A DNA stretch of 64,000 nucleotides from Klebsormidium nitens (lineage: Eukaryota; Streptophyta; Klebsormidiophyceae; Klebsormidiales; Klebsormidiaceae). Made by a program: the position numbers and the translations under genes. Where the stretch lies: NCBI GenBank assembly GCA_000708835.1, contig DF236996.1, forward strand, positions 92,397 through 156,396, given 5' to 3'. Shown here one piece after another: positions 34,001 through 44,049 of the stretch (position 1 is the first letter of the stretch; the number at the start of each line of letters is the position of its first letter). The notes beneath the pieces were generated by a model that saw only the letters and a list, made by a program, of their open reading frames with translations, was not told the DNA's origin and ran no database searches.

Positions 34001-37000
34001 ATCTATTGCACCGTGTCGCCTGCGGTAACCCTTTGCTTGGTGTCGACCCTTACTGCAAACAAATGCAATCAGCCTGTTGACCTAAACCTTACCGAGCTGC
34101 TTCCAATAGTTCTTCCGCTTCGCTTGGCCCTCACTTACTTCCGCCCCCAAGTGCTCTGCCGCCGCTTCTCAAGCCTTCGCCGTTCCTTTGCAGACCCCGT
34201 ACCAGTACTTCGCTGGGCCGGGTAAAGATGGCCTAGTTATCTTTGATAACCAAGGTAAGCCTTCCGTCTTCTGGACCTCCCTCTCCGACATCCAGACCCA
34301 TCTTTTAAGCGCCTCCGTTTCGAGTAGAATCCTAATCGACCTCGCAAACCCGCCCCTCATGCCTAAAATGGACCCGTCTCAACTCCCGTTGCCAGGGCTT
34401 TGTACTACTACGTAGTAGTCGCTGCCAGCTCCTCAAAGGACAATCTGCATGCCATCATTTCCTTTCCACGCATCTTTGGGTGTATGTCGCGCAGACTTGT
34501 ACGCTGATGCGTGCGCACTGAGTAAGCGCGAAAGCTCCTCTTTGTAACTGCTTGCATGATTCGAGAACGAATTTCAAACCCCCTACTAACACGTTTGCCC
34601 TGCGCTGTGCTGCGCCTTGGCGTTCCCCCTCCTGCCAGACTGCACAAGTAAGTCGCAACCTTCTTTTTTCAGCTGGGACTGCTCATAGATATTCCCAAAA
34701 AGCAGACAAGATGCCTTTGCAGCGAGTGGTTTCAAGTGCTGAGCACCCGTTGCTAGTATAGGCACGTCGACGTTTTCGGTGATCGAAAGATTGCTAGCCC
34801 TGCCTCGGAAGCAGCAACGCGCAATCCGCATCCATCCCTGGCTTGCATGTGATCTTGTTCGGATCCGCGTTTTGCCTTTTGACTTTTCAAACAGAAAGCA
34901 CGCCAACGGCACTGAATCTGCTCTTGCCCTCTGCAGATAGAGGACCACCGCCGCCAGCAAGCCCCCCGCCCTCCCCTCCTTCAGCCAACCCCCCGCCCCT
35001 TGCAAATCAGCCCNNNNNNNNNNNNNNNNNNNNNNNNNNNNNNNNNNNNNNNNNNNNNNNNNNNNNNNNNNNNNNNNNNNNNNNNNNNNNNNNNNNNNNN
35101 NNNNNNNNNNNNNNNNNNNNNNNNNNNNNNNNNNNNNNNNNNNNNNNNNNNNNNNNNNNNNNNNNNNNNNNNNNNNNNNNNNNNNNNNNNNNNNNNNNNN
35201 NNNNNNNNNNNNNNNNNNNNNNNNNNNNNNNNNNNNNNNNNNNNNNNNNNNNNNNNNNNNNNNNNNNNNNNNNNNNNNNNNNNNNNNNNNNNNNNNNNNN
35301 NNNNNNNNNNNNNNNNNNNNNNNNNNNNNNNNNNNNNNNNNNNNNNNNNNNNNNNNNNNNNNNNNNNNNNNNNNNNNNNNNNNNNNNNNNNNNNNNNNNN
35401 NNNNNNNNNNNNNNNNNNNNNNNNNNNNNNNNNNNNNNNNNNNNNNNNNNNNNNNNNNNNNNNNNNNNNNNNNNNNNNNNNNNNNNNNNNNNNNNNNNNN
35501 NNNNNNNNNNNNNNNNNNNNNNNNNNNNNNNNNNNNNNNNNNNNNNNNNNNNNNNNNNNNNNNNNNNNNNNNNNNNNNNNNNNNNNNNNNNNNNNNNNNN
35601 NNNNNNNNNNNNNNNNNNNNNNNNNNNNNNNNNNNNNNNNNNNNNNNNNNNNNCTCTCCTCCCGGTTCCGCCCAGCCGCCCCCTCTTTCCGTCGACTCTC
35701 CTCCCGGTTCCGCCCAGCCGCCCCCTCTTTCCGTCAACTCGCCCCCGGGGTCCGTCGCCTCGCCCCCTCCAGACGTCAACTCTCCCCCGGTGGCAACCAG
35801 CGCTAATCCACCCCCTGTCTCAATCACTCCCTCTCCCCCGGGCGTGATCTCCTCTCCGCCGTCAGACGTTCCTCCCCCTCCTTTCCCGACGAACGTCGCG
35901 TGCGACCCGGCGTCCCCCTTCAAGTTCACCTGCTACAGCAGTGGGGGGGACAGTTCCATCTGCTGCGACACCCCCTGCCCCGAAACTCCGGGCCCGGTCG
36001 CGTACTGTTCGGGCCAGCCGTTCCCCACGCTCCCCCCCCGGTCGCACAGGGCCCCGCACCCCCCTTCCCGACGAACGTTGCCTGCGACCTGGACTCGCCC
36101 AACAAGTACACCTGCTACAGCAGCACCGGCGATTCGTCGATCTGCTGCAACACCCCTTGCCCCGCAATCCCGACCGCGGTTCCGTACTGCGAGGGTCAAC
36201 CGATCCCGACGGCTCGTCGGCCCCGCCCCCCCCCCCGTGGCGTGCTCACCCTACTCGCCCCTGCCCTACACGTGTTACGACAGCATTGGCTCCAGCTTCA
36301 TCTGCTGCGGCGAACCCTGTCCCGGAACCCCAGGGCCTATTCCCGCCTGCACCGGGCAGCCAATCACCGCCATTCCCCCGCCGGGGCTGGCCTCCCCGCC
36401 CCCCCCAACGCCGTGCGACCCCGCGTCGAATCGCTCCAACACGTGCTACAACTCCGGGGGGAGCACCTTCGTGTGCTGCGACTCGCCGTGCCCCGCAACG
36501 CCGTCGGACGTTCCGTTCTGCTCCGCGCAGCCCATCGTGGCACTCTCGGCGCTTTCCGCGCTGAGCGCGCCGGCCCCGGCCCCACTCGCGGTCACCGTGT
36601 CGTTTCCCCCCCCAGCGGAGGTGCTCGCGAGCCCCCCACCTCCGCAGCCCATCGTGGCACTCTCGGCGCTTTCCGCACTGAGCGCGCCGGCCCCGCCCCG
36701 CTCGCGGTCACCTTGTCGTCCCCCCCGCCAGCGGAGGTACTCGCGAGCCCGCCCCCGGTGGAAACGACGGCTGCCCCCGCGCCGGCTCCGGACACTCCAA
36801 CGCCGACGCCAACAGCGACCGTCGCTAGTTCTCCCCCCCCGGCGGAAACGACGGCGGCCCCCGCGCCGGCTCCAGATACTCCGACGCCGACGCCAACCGC
36901 GACCGTTGCGAGTTCTCCGCCCCCGTTGGAAACTATCGGGGCGCCCGCGCCCGCGCCGGAAACCCCAACCCCAACCCCTACGCCGACGCCGACTCCAACC

Positions 37001-37171
37001 GCGACCATCCCAAGCTCACCGCCCCCGGTGGAAACAACGGCGGCGCCCGTGAACCCGCCCCCCCCTCCTCCGAACAACCCACCTCCTCCTCTTGAAACTC
37101 CTACCCCTACCCCTACCCCTACTGCCACGGCGAGCGCCGTCGCCCCCACAGCAGAGGGGCCCGCGCCTTAA
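19075..37171 (+). CDS. Giant secreted protein: three Pmp-like beta-helix domains plus Pro-rich cysteine-module tail
   Basis: About 31 exons, of which 30 before the tail are clear: 19075-19144, 20701-20963, 21435-21518, 21946-22026, 22309-22473, 23058-23138, 23698-23784, 24066-24245, 24543-24623, 24875-24970, 25244-25339, 25592-25622, 25890-26200, 26654-26731, 27091-27177, 27390-27497, 27785-27853, 28245-28337, 28656-28733, 28981-29058, 29483-29513, 29875-30209, 30791-30874, 31141-31224, 31542-31625, 31946-32014, 32441-32524, 32851-32934, 33449-33568, 34194-34254; the tail exon runs from 34895. Phases join throughout. Exon 1 is a signal peptide (MGGGHWPGVKVWTMWIFLAG). The repeats follow GGA-hydrophobic...F..N, the chlamydial polymorphic outer-membrane-protein repeat that folds as a right-handed beta-helix. 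About 1,800 residues, including those hidden by the N run. Probably extracellular or wall-associated; function unknown. The tail reading frame is broken three times in C-rich sequence. Confidence 0.82.
20701..25339 (+). other. Beta-helix domain I of the giant protein (exons 2-11)
   Basis: Exon 2 is the N-terminal cap: VTDCNNLAAEI, then VTLAGVSSNAAND and LFVVQGSGTQVNFNFLTL. Eight coil exons follow, with starts such as NAQGGAVLV, DYAGGAIFA, TDGGCVFLGG, NGRGGALFMGG, LGNGGAVFV and FSGGGVFVL. All are phase 0-0, mostly 27-32 codons. Exons 5 (55 codons) and 8 (60 codons) each hold two coils. Exon 11 (SRDVFVNEGGFAYFCDELP) looks like the C-terminal cap. Confidence 0.8.
25592..29058 (+). other. Beta-helix domain II of the giant protein (exons 12-20)
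   Basis: It begins with a 31-nt linker exon (PHTVSGPYSL) ending in phase 1. An N-cap exon follows, with CPGYNNTTPIPANKDCVSF, VISKSVTIQGASDN and LFRVTGTGVRVFFNRVQL, homologous in layout to exon 2. Then come coil exons 14-19 (for example TGNGGAIYLAPGTS, GNGGAVYGDDGSK, QGGAMYIQDA) and cap exon 20 (SRSVFITPGGLLRICSD), which matches exon 11. Confidence 0.8.
26831..26930. repeat. Two-copy tandem repeat of about 50 bp in a beta-helix gene intron
   Basis: GTCCTTGTAAAAGATAAAGA followed by GTCCTTGTCAAGGGG and CAGACTTCCGATT occurs twice in a row, nearly identical, so the duplication is recent. It is not coding. Confidence 0.85.
29483..33568 (+). other. Beta-helix domain III of the giant protein (exons 21-29)
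   Basis: Again a 31-nt linker exon (FATIVGPYET) ending in phase 1, then an N-cap exon (CPLNIPDVASTCPELL ... ALFKTTNPNGIRFERLWL). Six coil exons follow, mostly 28 codons: SGNGACLEH, NGNGGAVYLGPGTS, FGGAMYTES, NGGGIYVQGP, FGAGLYMTGP and EGGGAFFGAS. The last exon, 29, is the cap (AGYLDTGAMVTLCQYTGQ), aligned with exons 11 and 20 by its ...LC/FC position. Confidence 0.8.
35014..35653. other. Assembly gap (run of N)
   Basis: 640 undetermined bases lie inside the proline-rich coding repeat, between PPPLANQP and the first SPPGSAQPPP unit. The true repeat number is unknown. Confidence 0.99.
36525..36745 (+). repeat. Tandem duplication of about 124 bp in the tail
   Basis: The stretch starting CAGCCCATCGTGGCACTCTC occurs at about 36528 and again at about 36652. 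Both copies continue through QPIVALSALSALSAPAPAP to PPPAEVLASPPP. The copies differ by a few substitutions and by one missing base in the second copy, which causes the third frame break. Confidence 0.8.
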
Positions 37172-40100
37172 ACACGCTGTTTTCGCGGCGCCAATAATAT
37201 TGCAGGTGAGGCGTGACGGAATTCGACCTTAGGCTGAACGCTACAGTACGAGACCCTGTTGTTTGCGTCCACAGCTCTTTGCAGGGCCAACAAGAATCTG
37301 CGTGGAGACTGCTCAATCAACCTACAACCTAGTGGCCAGCGTTTGCAAGCATAAGCCGCGAATTGTGGGTGAAGCTCCTTGGCGCTTATGAATCTTCTTG
37401 CAACAAACACCCTGTTAGCAGTATACCCGACTCAAGACGAGAAGAGTCACGGTATTCAAAGGGAAGAGCCTCTGAATCGCAGTATCAGGTGCAGGTATAA
37501 ATTGCCGGATTTTTGCTTGTGGCCGGCAGCATCGTACAGATTGGCTGCTGCTGTTCTTGTTGGCCTTCTGAACTGAGTTTGAATCTCGCAGGGTGGACAA
37601 ATACGAGACGGGAGTGTGATCAAGTAACTTAAGGTGGAACAGAGGAGTTGCTCCAGCGTGACGGCTTCTCGTTTTGGAGTGGAACTAGAGTAGGGAGGAT
37701 TCTAGAGGAAACAGCGGATGTCCTTCTGATTATGATTTGTTTGCCTGGTGATGAAGGCTGTTTAACTTAGAATTCAAAGACCAGCATAAGGGTGGTTTGA
37801 GAGGCCTGAAAAGCTTGCTCGAAGATTGTCTTGAAAGAAGTTTAGATTCTGGCCTTGTGCTTACTTTTCGGGTAAGACACTGAGTCACGTTTGTCAAGTC
37901 GTAGTTCTTAGCGGCTGCCAGTGTCGTTGGAGGTCTGAACAAGGCCCTGGGAAAGTCGAGCCTTCAAGTCTGAACGGTGTGTTAGGCACAAACCTCGCTA
38001 GGAAAGTTAAAGAGGGTCGTCACGTCGCAACCACTTTGGCACACTCGCGTAGACTTCTTCTAACTATGTCAAGGCCAGCTTTTAGCTAGTGACGCCAGTG
38101 ATTCACGCTGTGACGCGCTTTCCATGGCTAGCAAGCTTTTAACTTCGATGGACAATTAGTGCCATTCCTCATAATTTTGTGGCGCCCAATTGTATGAGAA
38201 CCATGCAATCGTTGTCGCGGGCGATTGAGTTTCTTATTCTACATAAGGTTTTGCGTGGCACTGCATCGAAAGCCCGCCTGACATGCCAAGTAATCAGTGA
38301 AGTGACTCTCTTACCCGCTGAGCGTCAGTGTGCACCTTATTAGAAATCAGTATACGGTATGCTATTGCAATTAAGGCCATACGTACCAACGTACGTTCAT
38401 TTGCTAGTGATATCACATGAAAACTTTGGCAGCAAGCTGCCGGCCGCAGATACGACGGTGCGCTGAGCTAGATACTAACCGATCGACTGCTCCACGCAAC
38501 TAATCATTGAATAAAACCGACTACAATTATATTACGTACACGCGTGCATGGCCCACACATGGCTTGATCGATTATTTATGGACTTACCTACACATGCAGT
38601 TGCTGTTGTGCGCGGCCTGTACGTTTCATCATATGATAGGGATATAATAAGACATCATGCATTGACCCGGCGCGGCGCGTGCGCCTAGCTAGCCAGCATG
38701 CCATGAAATCATTTGCCAATCGATATCTGCCAGACTGATAAGATAGATAATGATTCTATCAGACGCGGCCTAAACTATGTTTGCAATTGAATGCGTAGTA
38801 ACGCGCGCGGCGTCAGGCTTTAGACGATTCACCCGGTCATTGCAGCAGAGGCGGCTCTATGGTCTTGAACCAGAGCGCAAACTTAATTATGGGCCAAGCA
38901 TGATGCATGTACAATTCAATCCATCCACCGACAATGTGAATGTTTCACATTTTACGTTGATCAACATGGCATGCAATTGGGTGATGAACTTCGCACGCCT
39001 CACATGCAGTGCATTCAAAAATTTGAACGTATCCGGAATACGCTTCCGCAAGACGATCGATGTGCAAGTCTAGCGAAGCGCTTTAAGTGTGGGCCCCACG
39101 CATGACAACGGCTCGATCAACAACGACACAGACTTCCTTCAGTCCGGTCGGGATGTGAATTGATCCATATGGAGTTGGAGGGGCATTATACCTTACTACG
39201 CTAGCAAGTACAGTGGAAAAGCAAGCCGTCGCTTTCATACTTTCGAAGAGGTAAAAGCAAGCTCGGTCGCAGAAATGCTCCGGTCTTCCAACTGGCTAGA
39301 AACGAGATTATGCTCCAACATGGGAGAACACTTTCGCTATAATGCGCGAGTCGAGTGATCAAGGGAGCGGGAGATATCTAAAATAGATCCGTCTTTACAC
39401 AGATGCTAATCATACCAGTTTGGAACGGCTATCTAAAGCACAAGGCTGAAGCGGAAGGTCGTTCTGCTCTGCCCACTCTTAGATCGAAAGCTAAGATTCC
39501 CGTCCTTCAGCTTACATCTGGATATATTCGTTTGTGCTTCTGGTCGGATCTGTTTTGGAAAATTGGGATTACGGATGACCTTGCATACCAATCTGTATGA
39601 TAGATTTCGAATTTCCGCTGACATGAAGCCATCTGTATGTACATTGGGGTGACTCCCCAAGACCTTCGAGCCCGCGTTCCTTTGTAGTACACACATGCTG
39701 ACTGTCGTCGCAAAACGTTGCCGTTTGTTGCAAGTCGTTGGATCGGCTCCTAAGTCTATGACATCTGCTGTAAGTCCACAATATACCCCTTGCGGAAGAC
39801 ACCCGGGTTCAGGCTGGTGCAAAACATAACCGGCGTGATGTCCCTGCCAATGACGAAAAAGAGCACTGGTTATTTGATTTTTTTTTTTTATAAAACGCAG
39901 TCACCTCTAAACCGCTGAGATGGTTGCTGCATTTTTGCAGAGAGAGTAGAATTGCGAACCTACTCAAAGTGCAAGCCTACCCGTTAGGTTGTCGTGGTGA
40001 CCCTCTTCTCGCCTTCCATGAAACGGGATCTAGTTTCGAAAGCATTTAAGAAGGAAAGCCAGCTCGCTTGAGCCCAGCAAAGCGCCGATTCGTTCGGATG

Positions 40101-40674
40101 CGCTTCCAACCTACGAACACGTGGCTTCAAACCTTGCTCAGTATCCGATCCAACAATTTTCGAACACGTCAGCTCGAAACGGCGGGTTTCGAGAGCGAAA
40201 GTGGATTCAAAAGGACCGATTCCTGGGCTGTTTACTACCGAAAATGAATTCCGAGCCGCCTCACACAGCGCGCTGTTTGTCGCACTAACGGGATCGTTTG
40301 CAAACGCTTCGTCAATGCTTGACTTGTGGCTCTCTTATTGTCAACGACAGCAACATGTTTCCTCTCGGCTCATGCCTTTCAAAAGAAGCCCCTTCTTGCA
40401 AAAACGGTCCAAACCTGCTTGTCACCCGTAACGACTCCAATGTGCGCGCTTCACATGCGCTGCCCTTAAACAGACTCAGGAGAGCAAACTGGGGCGTATT
40501 CACACTTTCCAGTCACCACCAGGAGACTCCGAATACCGAGCTCTAAGTCAATGTCCTTACACCACGAAGTCACCATCAAAGAATCAAACCAGCATCATGG
40601 TTCGAAGCATTGTTCAGTCGTAAATCGGAGCCCGACACTGACGAGTGCATTCACACCATTATGCTCGCCCTCAC
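37172..40674. other. Intergenic region, no gene recognised
   Basis: It lies between two convergent genes. The part around 38300-39070 is AT-richer and full of short palindromic words (TGCATG, GATCGA). It holds a 98-codon frame (38777-39073) with no recognisable domain. A T-run followed by TATAAAA lies near 39879. The remaining exons of the minus gene ending at 40675 should lie in here, but I could not identify them. Confidence 0.4.
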
Positions 40675-42937
40675 CTGTCCCTGGTGTAAAGACGCTCCAA
40701 CCAGAACGCGTGCAGCTCGGCGACCCGGGGCTCCCACACCTCCCGCGGCGCCGCGGGGTTAACCTGCACGCAGGAATTGGGTCAGCTTAACCAAGTCTTA
40801 CCAAGTTTGGAAGCGGGAAGCGAAACGTAGACGAACACCCCAGCCCCAAAATCCTGAATCACCTGTACCCCAATGGTCGCTCCGAGCTCCCGGAACGCGA
40901 GTCGCAGCGCCAGATTGAGAGTAAAGCGAGTCATCACGATGCAACGATGCTATCACGAAAAGGATTACAGCAAGAATCAAAACGGAGAATGACAACCCAG
41001 AACCCTGAAACCCTACAATTCTAAACCCCCAAAATCCAGAACCCTGAAACCCTGTGTCACTTGCACTCCGATGGTCGCCCCGAACTCCCGGAACGGGAGC
41101 CGCAGCGCCAGCTCAATCTCCGTGATTTAGAACTTCGAAGCATAAAAAACAATCCTCAAAATCACAATCCAAAGAAGCAAAGAAAGACAGCTAGAAGCAA
41201 AAAACAGGTTCTTTAAATGCAACCTAAAAGCCTGTTATCACCTGCACTCCGATGGTCGCCCGGATCTCTCGGAACGCAAGCCGCAGCGCCATATTCAAAT
41301 AAGCGAGTCAGAGCGAAGTGACACAAGAAAAGGAACACAGCAAGAAGCAAAACGTAGCATGACAACCCAAAAGTGGACAACAAAACCCTAAAAGCCAGAA
41401 TCACCTGCACTCCGATGGTCGCCCCGAACTCCCGGAAAGCAAGCCGCACCGCCAGGGGATAAGCAGGCTAGTCAGAACGAAACAACAAAGAAAAAGAGAA
41501 TATCATAACATCGATTAACCCGGAACTTCGACATGGAACATAAAATATTAACCCAGAAACCCTCAAACCGTAGATTACCGTACCTGCACTCCGATGGTCG
41601 CCCCGAACTCCCGGAACGCGAGCCGCAGCGGCGCCGGCTGCCGGAAGTAGCCTAGCTGCCAGAGCTGCTCGAGCGTCTGCACGGAGCGACTGCTGATGGT
41701 GCGCGACCAGGCTTCGCGGTCGCCGCTCCAATGGGCCAGCCACAGGGCCTCGCCCAAGTCGAGGGGGTCGTCGCTGTGGTAACTGCAGGGAAAGGAGGAG
41801 GATTCCGTTTTGGCTGGAACGGTGATGGGCGGTAAAGAACAGGCTCGGTTTGTATGTAAAGCGACTGAAAAGGGGAAGGTTTTGGAGGTGCCCGGATGTT
41901 ATACTGGCGGAAACAAGAGGGTTACACCGACCAGGTATCAAAATAACGGGAACGAGACAAAAGGTTCCGACCACTTTGCGGACTGGGGGCAAGGGTTGAG
42001 TGTTTTCTCTGGGCAGTTGTTGGACCGCGGCAAGAAAGCTTCTGAATCCTTGACCATACGTTGGACGGGCGTTCGTTTGCGACACGCTACGTGGGACGAG
42101 ACGATGAGAAAGAAGTAAGGTCAGCTGTTTAACACCAAAAGAGTCAGATAAGGTATCGTGCGTCTCATAAAAATAATCACGGAGTCGACCACGGGGGATA
42201 GGATCTGCGGCAAAGGTCTCATCTCATTCCATCCAGCTTGAGAAAGAGAACGGCAGCCAAAGTGCAGGGAAAAAAGCGATTCTACCTCCAAAGCAAACAG
42301 AATCCAGGCATCTTCACATCTCGAGAACCAGCCTCCCCCGACCACACCCCCCGCCCACCTCTGGTACCGCTTTTGTTTTCTATCTTGAGCCGTACAGTAT
42401 CTACGGGCACGAATCGCATGCTATGCGGCGGTCTCTATCTCCTAATACGAGGGCATCGAACCACCATCGCATTTCAAGGAACAGTCTCCCCCGACCGCCG
42501 TTCCCGCCCGCCTCTGTCTGGTATGTTCCTTTGTCAAATCGTTACAGCAAGCTTGTAGCTTGTAAAACTAAAAATCAACCCTGAAGACACCGCCCCCTTA
42601 CCCACCCTAACCCCGAAACTAAACCCACCCGTCGGGAGGCTGGCGAGCTCACTATCTTTGGAGCATGATATACTTAACTCGACGCTACTTACCTCTGGTA
42701 CCGTTTCTCCACCATCTTGCGCATGTCGGCGATTTCCCCCGAGAGCACGTCCCGGTTCCCCGCCACCGCCTGGACGATAAGATATGTCACGTATCCGTCA
42801 TACGCGTCTAAGTTGCCCTGAGACGGAACCGCGGGGCGGCTCAGGTCGATGCTCGCTTTCCAGATCATGCGCGGGTTGTCCGTTTCGCGGCGGAACACGA
42901 ACCGGGGGTGTACGGACTGGGCTAGCTGAACGGCCCT
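40675..42937 (-). CDS. Unrecognised gene, three internal exons (partial)
   Basis: Minus-strand exons: 42693-42937, 41584-41782 and 40675-40763. They have GT/AG borders and join in frame (phase 2 at the first junction, phase 0 at the second). The joined protein contains LAQSVHPRFVFRRETDNPR, MIWKASIDLSRPAVPS, NLDAYDGYVTYLIVQAVAG, DDPLDLGEALWLAHWSGD, LRLAFREFGATIGVQV and EVWEPRVAELHAFWLERLY. It looks like a soluble, mixed helical enzyme or scaffold. I do not recognise the family. Coding quality (GC-rich third positions, long open frames, clean splices) is good, so I regard it as a real gene. The first exons and the end are not identified. Both introns next to these exons contain tandem copies of the exon edges (see the two repeat entries). 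Confidence 0.6.
40863..41634 (-). repeat. Five tandem copies of an exon's 3' edge with its donor site
   Basis: The segment encoding LALRLAFREFGATIGVQ followed by GT occurs as the true exon end (41584-41634) and again at 41404-41455, 41242-41291, 41062-41110 and 40863-40912. Donor edges are 180, 162, 180 and 199 bp apart. Three of the four intron copies, like the exon, read ...GTGCAG or GTACAG before GT; the copy at 41062 reads GTGCAA. Intron DNA between the copies is also related (AGCAAGAAGCAAAA, CAACCCAGAACCCTGAAACC). The extra copies lack an obvious acceptor. Confidence 0.85.
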
Positions 42938-43405
42938 GCAAGGGGGGTGGAAGAGAAAATTGTATAAGCTAAGGAGAAGAACCGGAAGAATAGGAAAAGG
43001 AGAATCTTCAAACGGAGTAAGGACTTACTTTGTAAAGGGAGAAAAGAGTAGCTAGTGATGACTGCTGACGGTAAGATAAATACGTTTTGGGCTAAATGGC
43101 ACGCCCTGCAACGCCCGGGGAAGGGAGGCTTGTTCGTGAGCAGATCAGTAACCTGGGAGGGTAAAACAAATGAAACTTTCGCCTGGAAATCTATCGCTCT
43201 CAAGGTAAGGGAGAAGGAGATGATCAGCTGTCACGCCATATATTCAAAGGAGAAGCTTTGGTTACTTGTAAGGCCTTGTAAGGGACGGAAAGAACAAGCA
43301 ACAAAACGATATTCGTCTTCTGGGCAGGTCGAGGAGGAAGTGTTCGTGACGGTTACGGGTCGACGTGAGAAAACCTCATCTGATGAGACGCCCTGCAGGA
43401 AGGGA
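42928..43405 (-). repeat. Tandem copies of an exon's 5' edge with its acceptor site
   Basis: The true acceptor is TTGCAG before GGCCGTTCAGCTAGCCCAG (exon start 42937). Related sequence recurs upstream in the intron: TTGCAGGGCGTGCCATTTAG near 43111, a weaker copy near 43277 and CTGCAGGGCGTCTCATC near 43397. Steps are roughly 120-175 bp. Read on the minus strand, the copy near 43111 gives CRACHLAQNV beside RAVQLAQSV in the exon. Confidence 0.6.
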
Positions 43406-44049
43406 AGCCGCAGGGAGAGCACATACTAGAATGGAGGACTTCCTTTTTGATGCGGAAACGAAGGAGAGGGTTAAGTGGTGACGGGTGAAAGTTGAAATAT
43501 TTCCGGAACGGGCACTTAGAGCATGTTTGAAGAAGAAAGTGAGGGCTCAGAGCTGAGAGATTCTGCTCTCTGGCAAAGGACATGAGGCGGCGACTGCTGA
43601 CACCTGGACGTTACTCGTGTTTGATCGGGGTTGGACACATAGGGTTTTGCGAGAAGCGAGGTCACGTTTTGAAGGAACGGACGGTGGCGCTAACAATCAG
43701 CGGCGGGGAGTTTGACATTGTCACTTGAGGGCTCTTTAACGGGTCCGTTGATTAGAAAACAAACTGAGAGTCCAATTGAAAATATATCGGGAAGGCGTGA
43801 ACACAGATATAACAGGCGGAAGACCAGAGTACCTATGGTTTACATATCGTTCATTTGTCCGGCAGATACAGAGGGTAGTTCTCAACTAGTGAAAAGCAGT
43901 GACTGTTCGGAAGCAGCTCACTCAACATCGTTAGCTTCAGCAACGGAACAGGATTTAGAATCAGAGAGTCCGAGCCTCCGTGAAAGCATAAGAGGGACGC
44001 AAAGAAAAGGAGCCAGCATCAGAGCCAGTTCCGGACAATTTTGACACTA

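Larger units (their letters stand above)
34194..37171 (+). other. Proline-rich, cysteine-module tail of the giant protein (with assembly gap)
   Basis: Exon 34194-34254 (TPYQYFAGPGKDGLVIFDNQ) ends in phase 1 and joins 34895 onward. A 9-nt exon at 34639-34647 could be inserted without changing the frame. Then come PPPPASPPPSPPSANPPP, a 640-bp run of N, and SPPGSAQPPPLSV repeats. Four modules with the spacing C-x9-C-x9-CC-x3-C-x9-C start near 35901, 36087, 36242 and 36416. The end is PTPTPT/SPPP repeats to a TAA at 37169. Proline blocks of this kind are usual in hydroxyproline-rich wall glycoproteins. The frame shifts in C-rich sequence at 36032-36039, 36221-36236 and near 36690-36700; since clean coding continues after each, base-calling errors are the likely cause. 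Confidence 0.7.

Noticed and set aside
34586-35929. 447-codon minus-strand frame spanning the N run
   Set aside because: Most of it is undetermined sequence, and the rest is antisense to the proline-rich exon.
35862-37149. Several long minus-strand Gly/Val-rich frames
   Set aside because: They are shadows of the proline-rich coding tail on the plus strand; GGN/GTN codons are the complement of CCN/ACN repeats.
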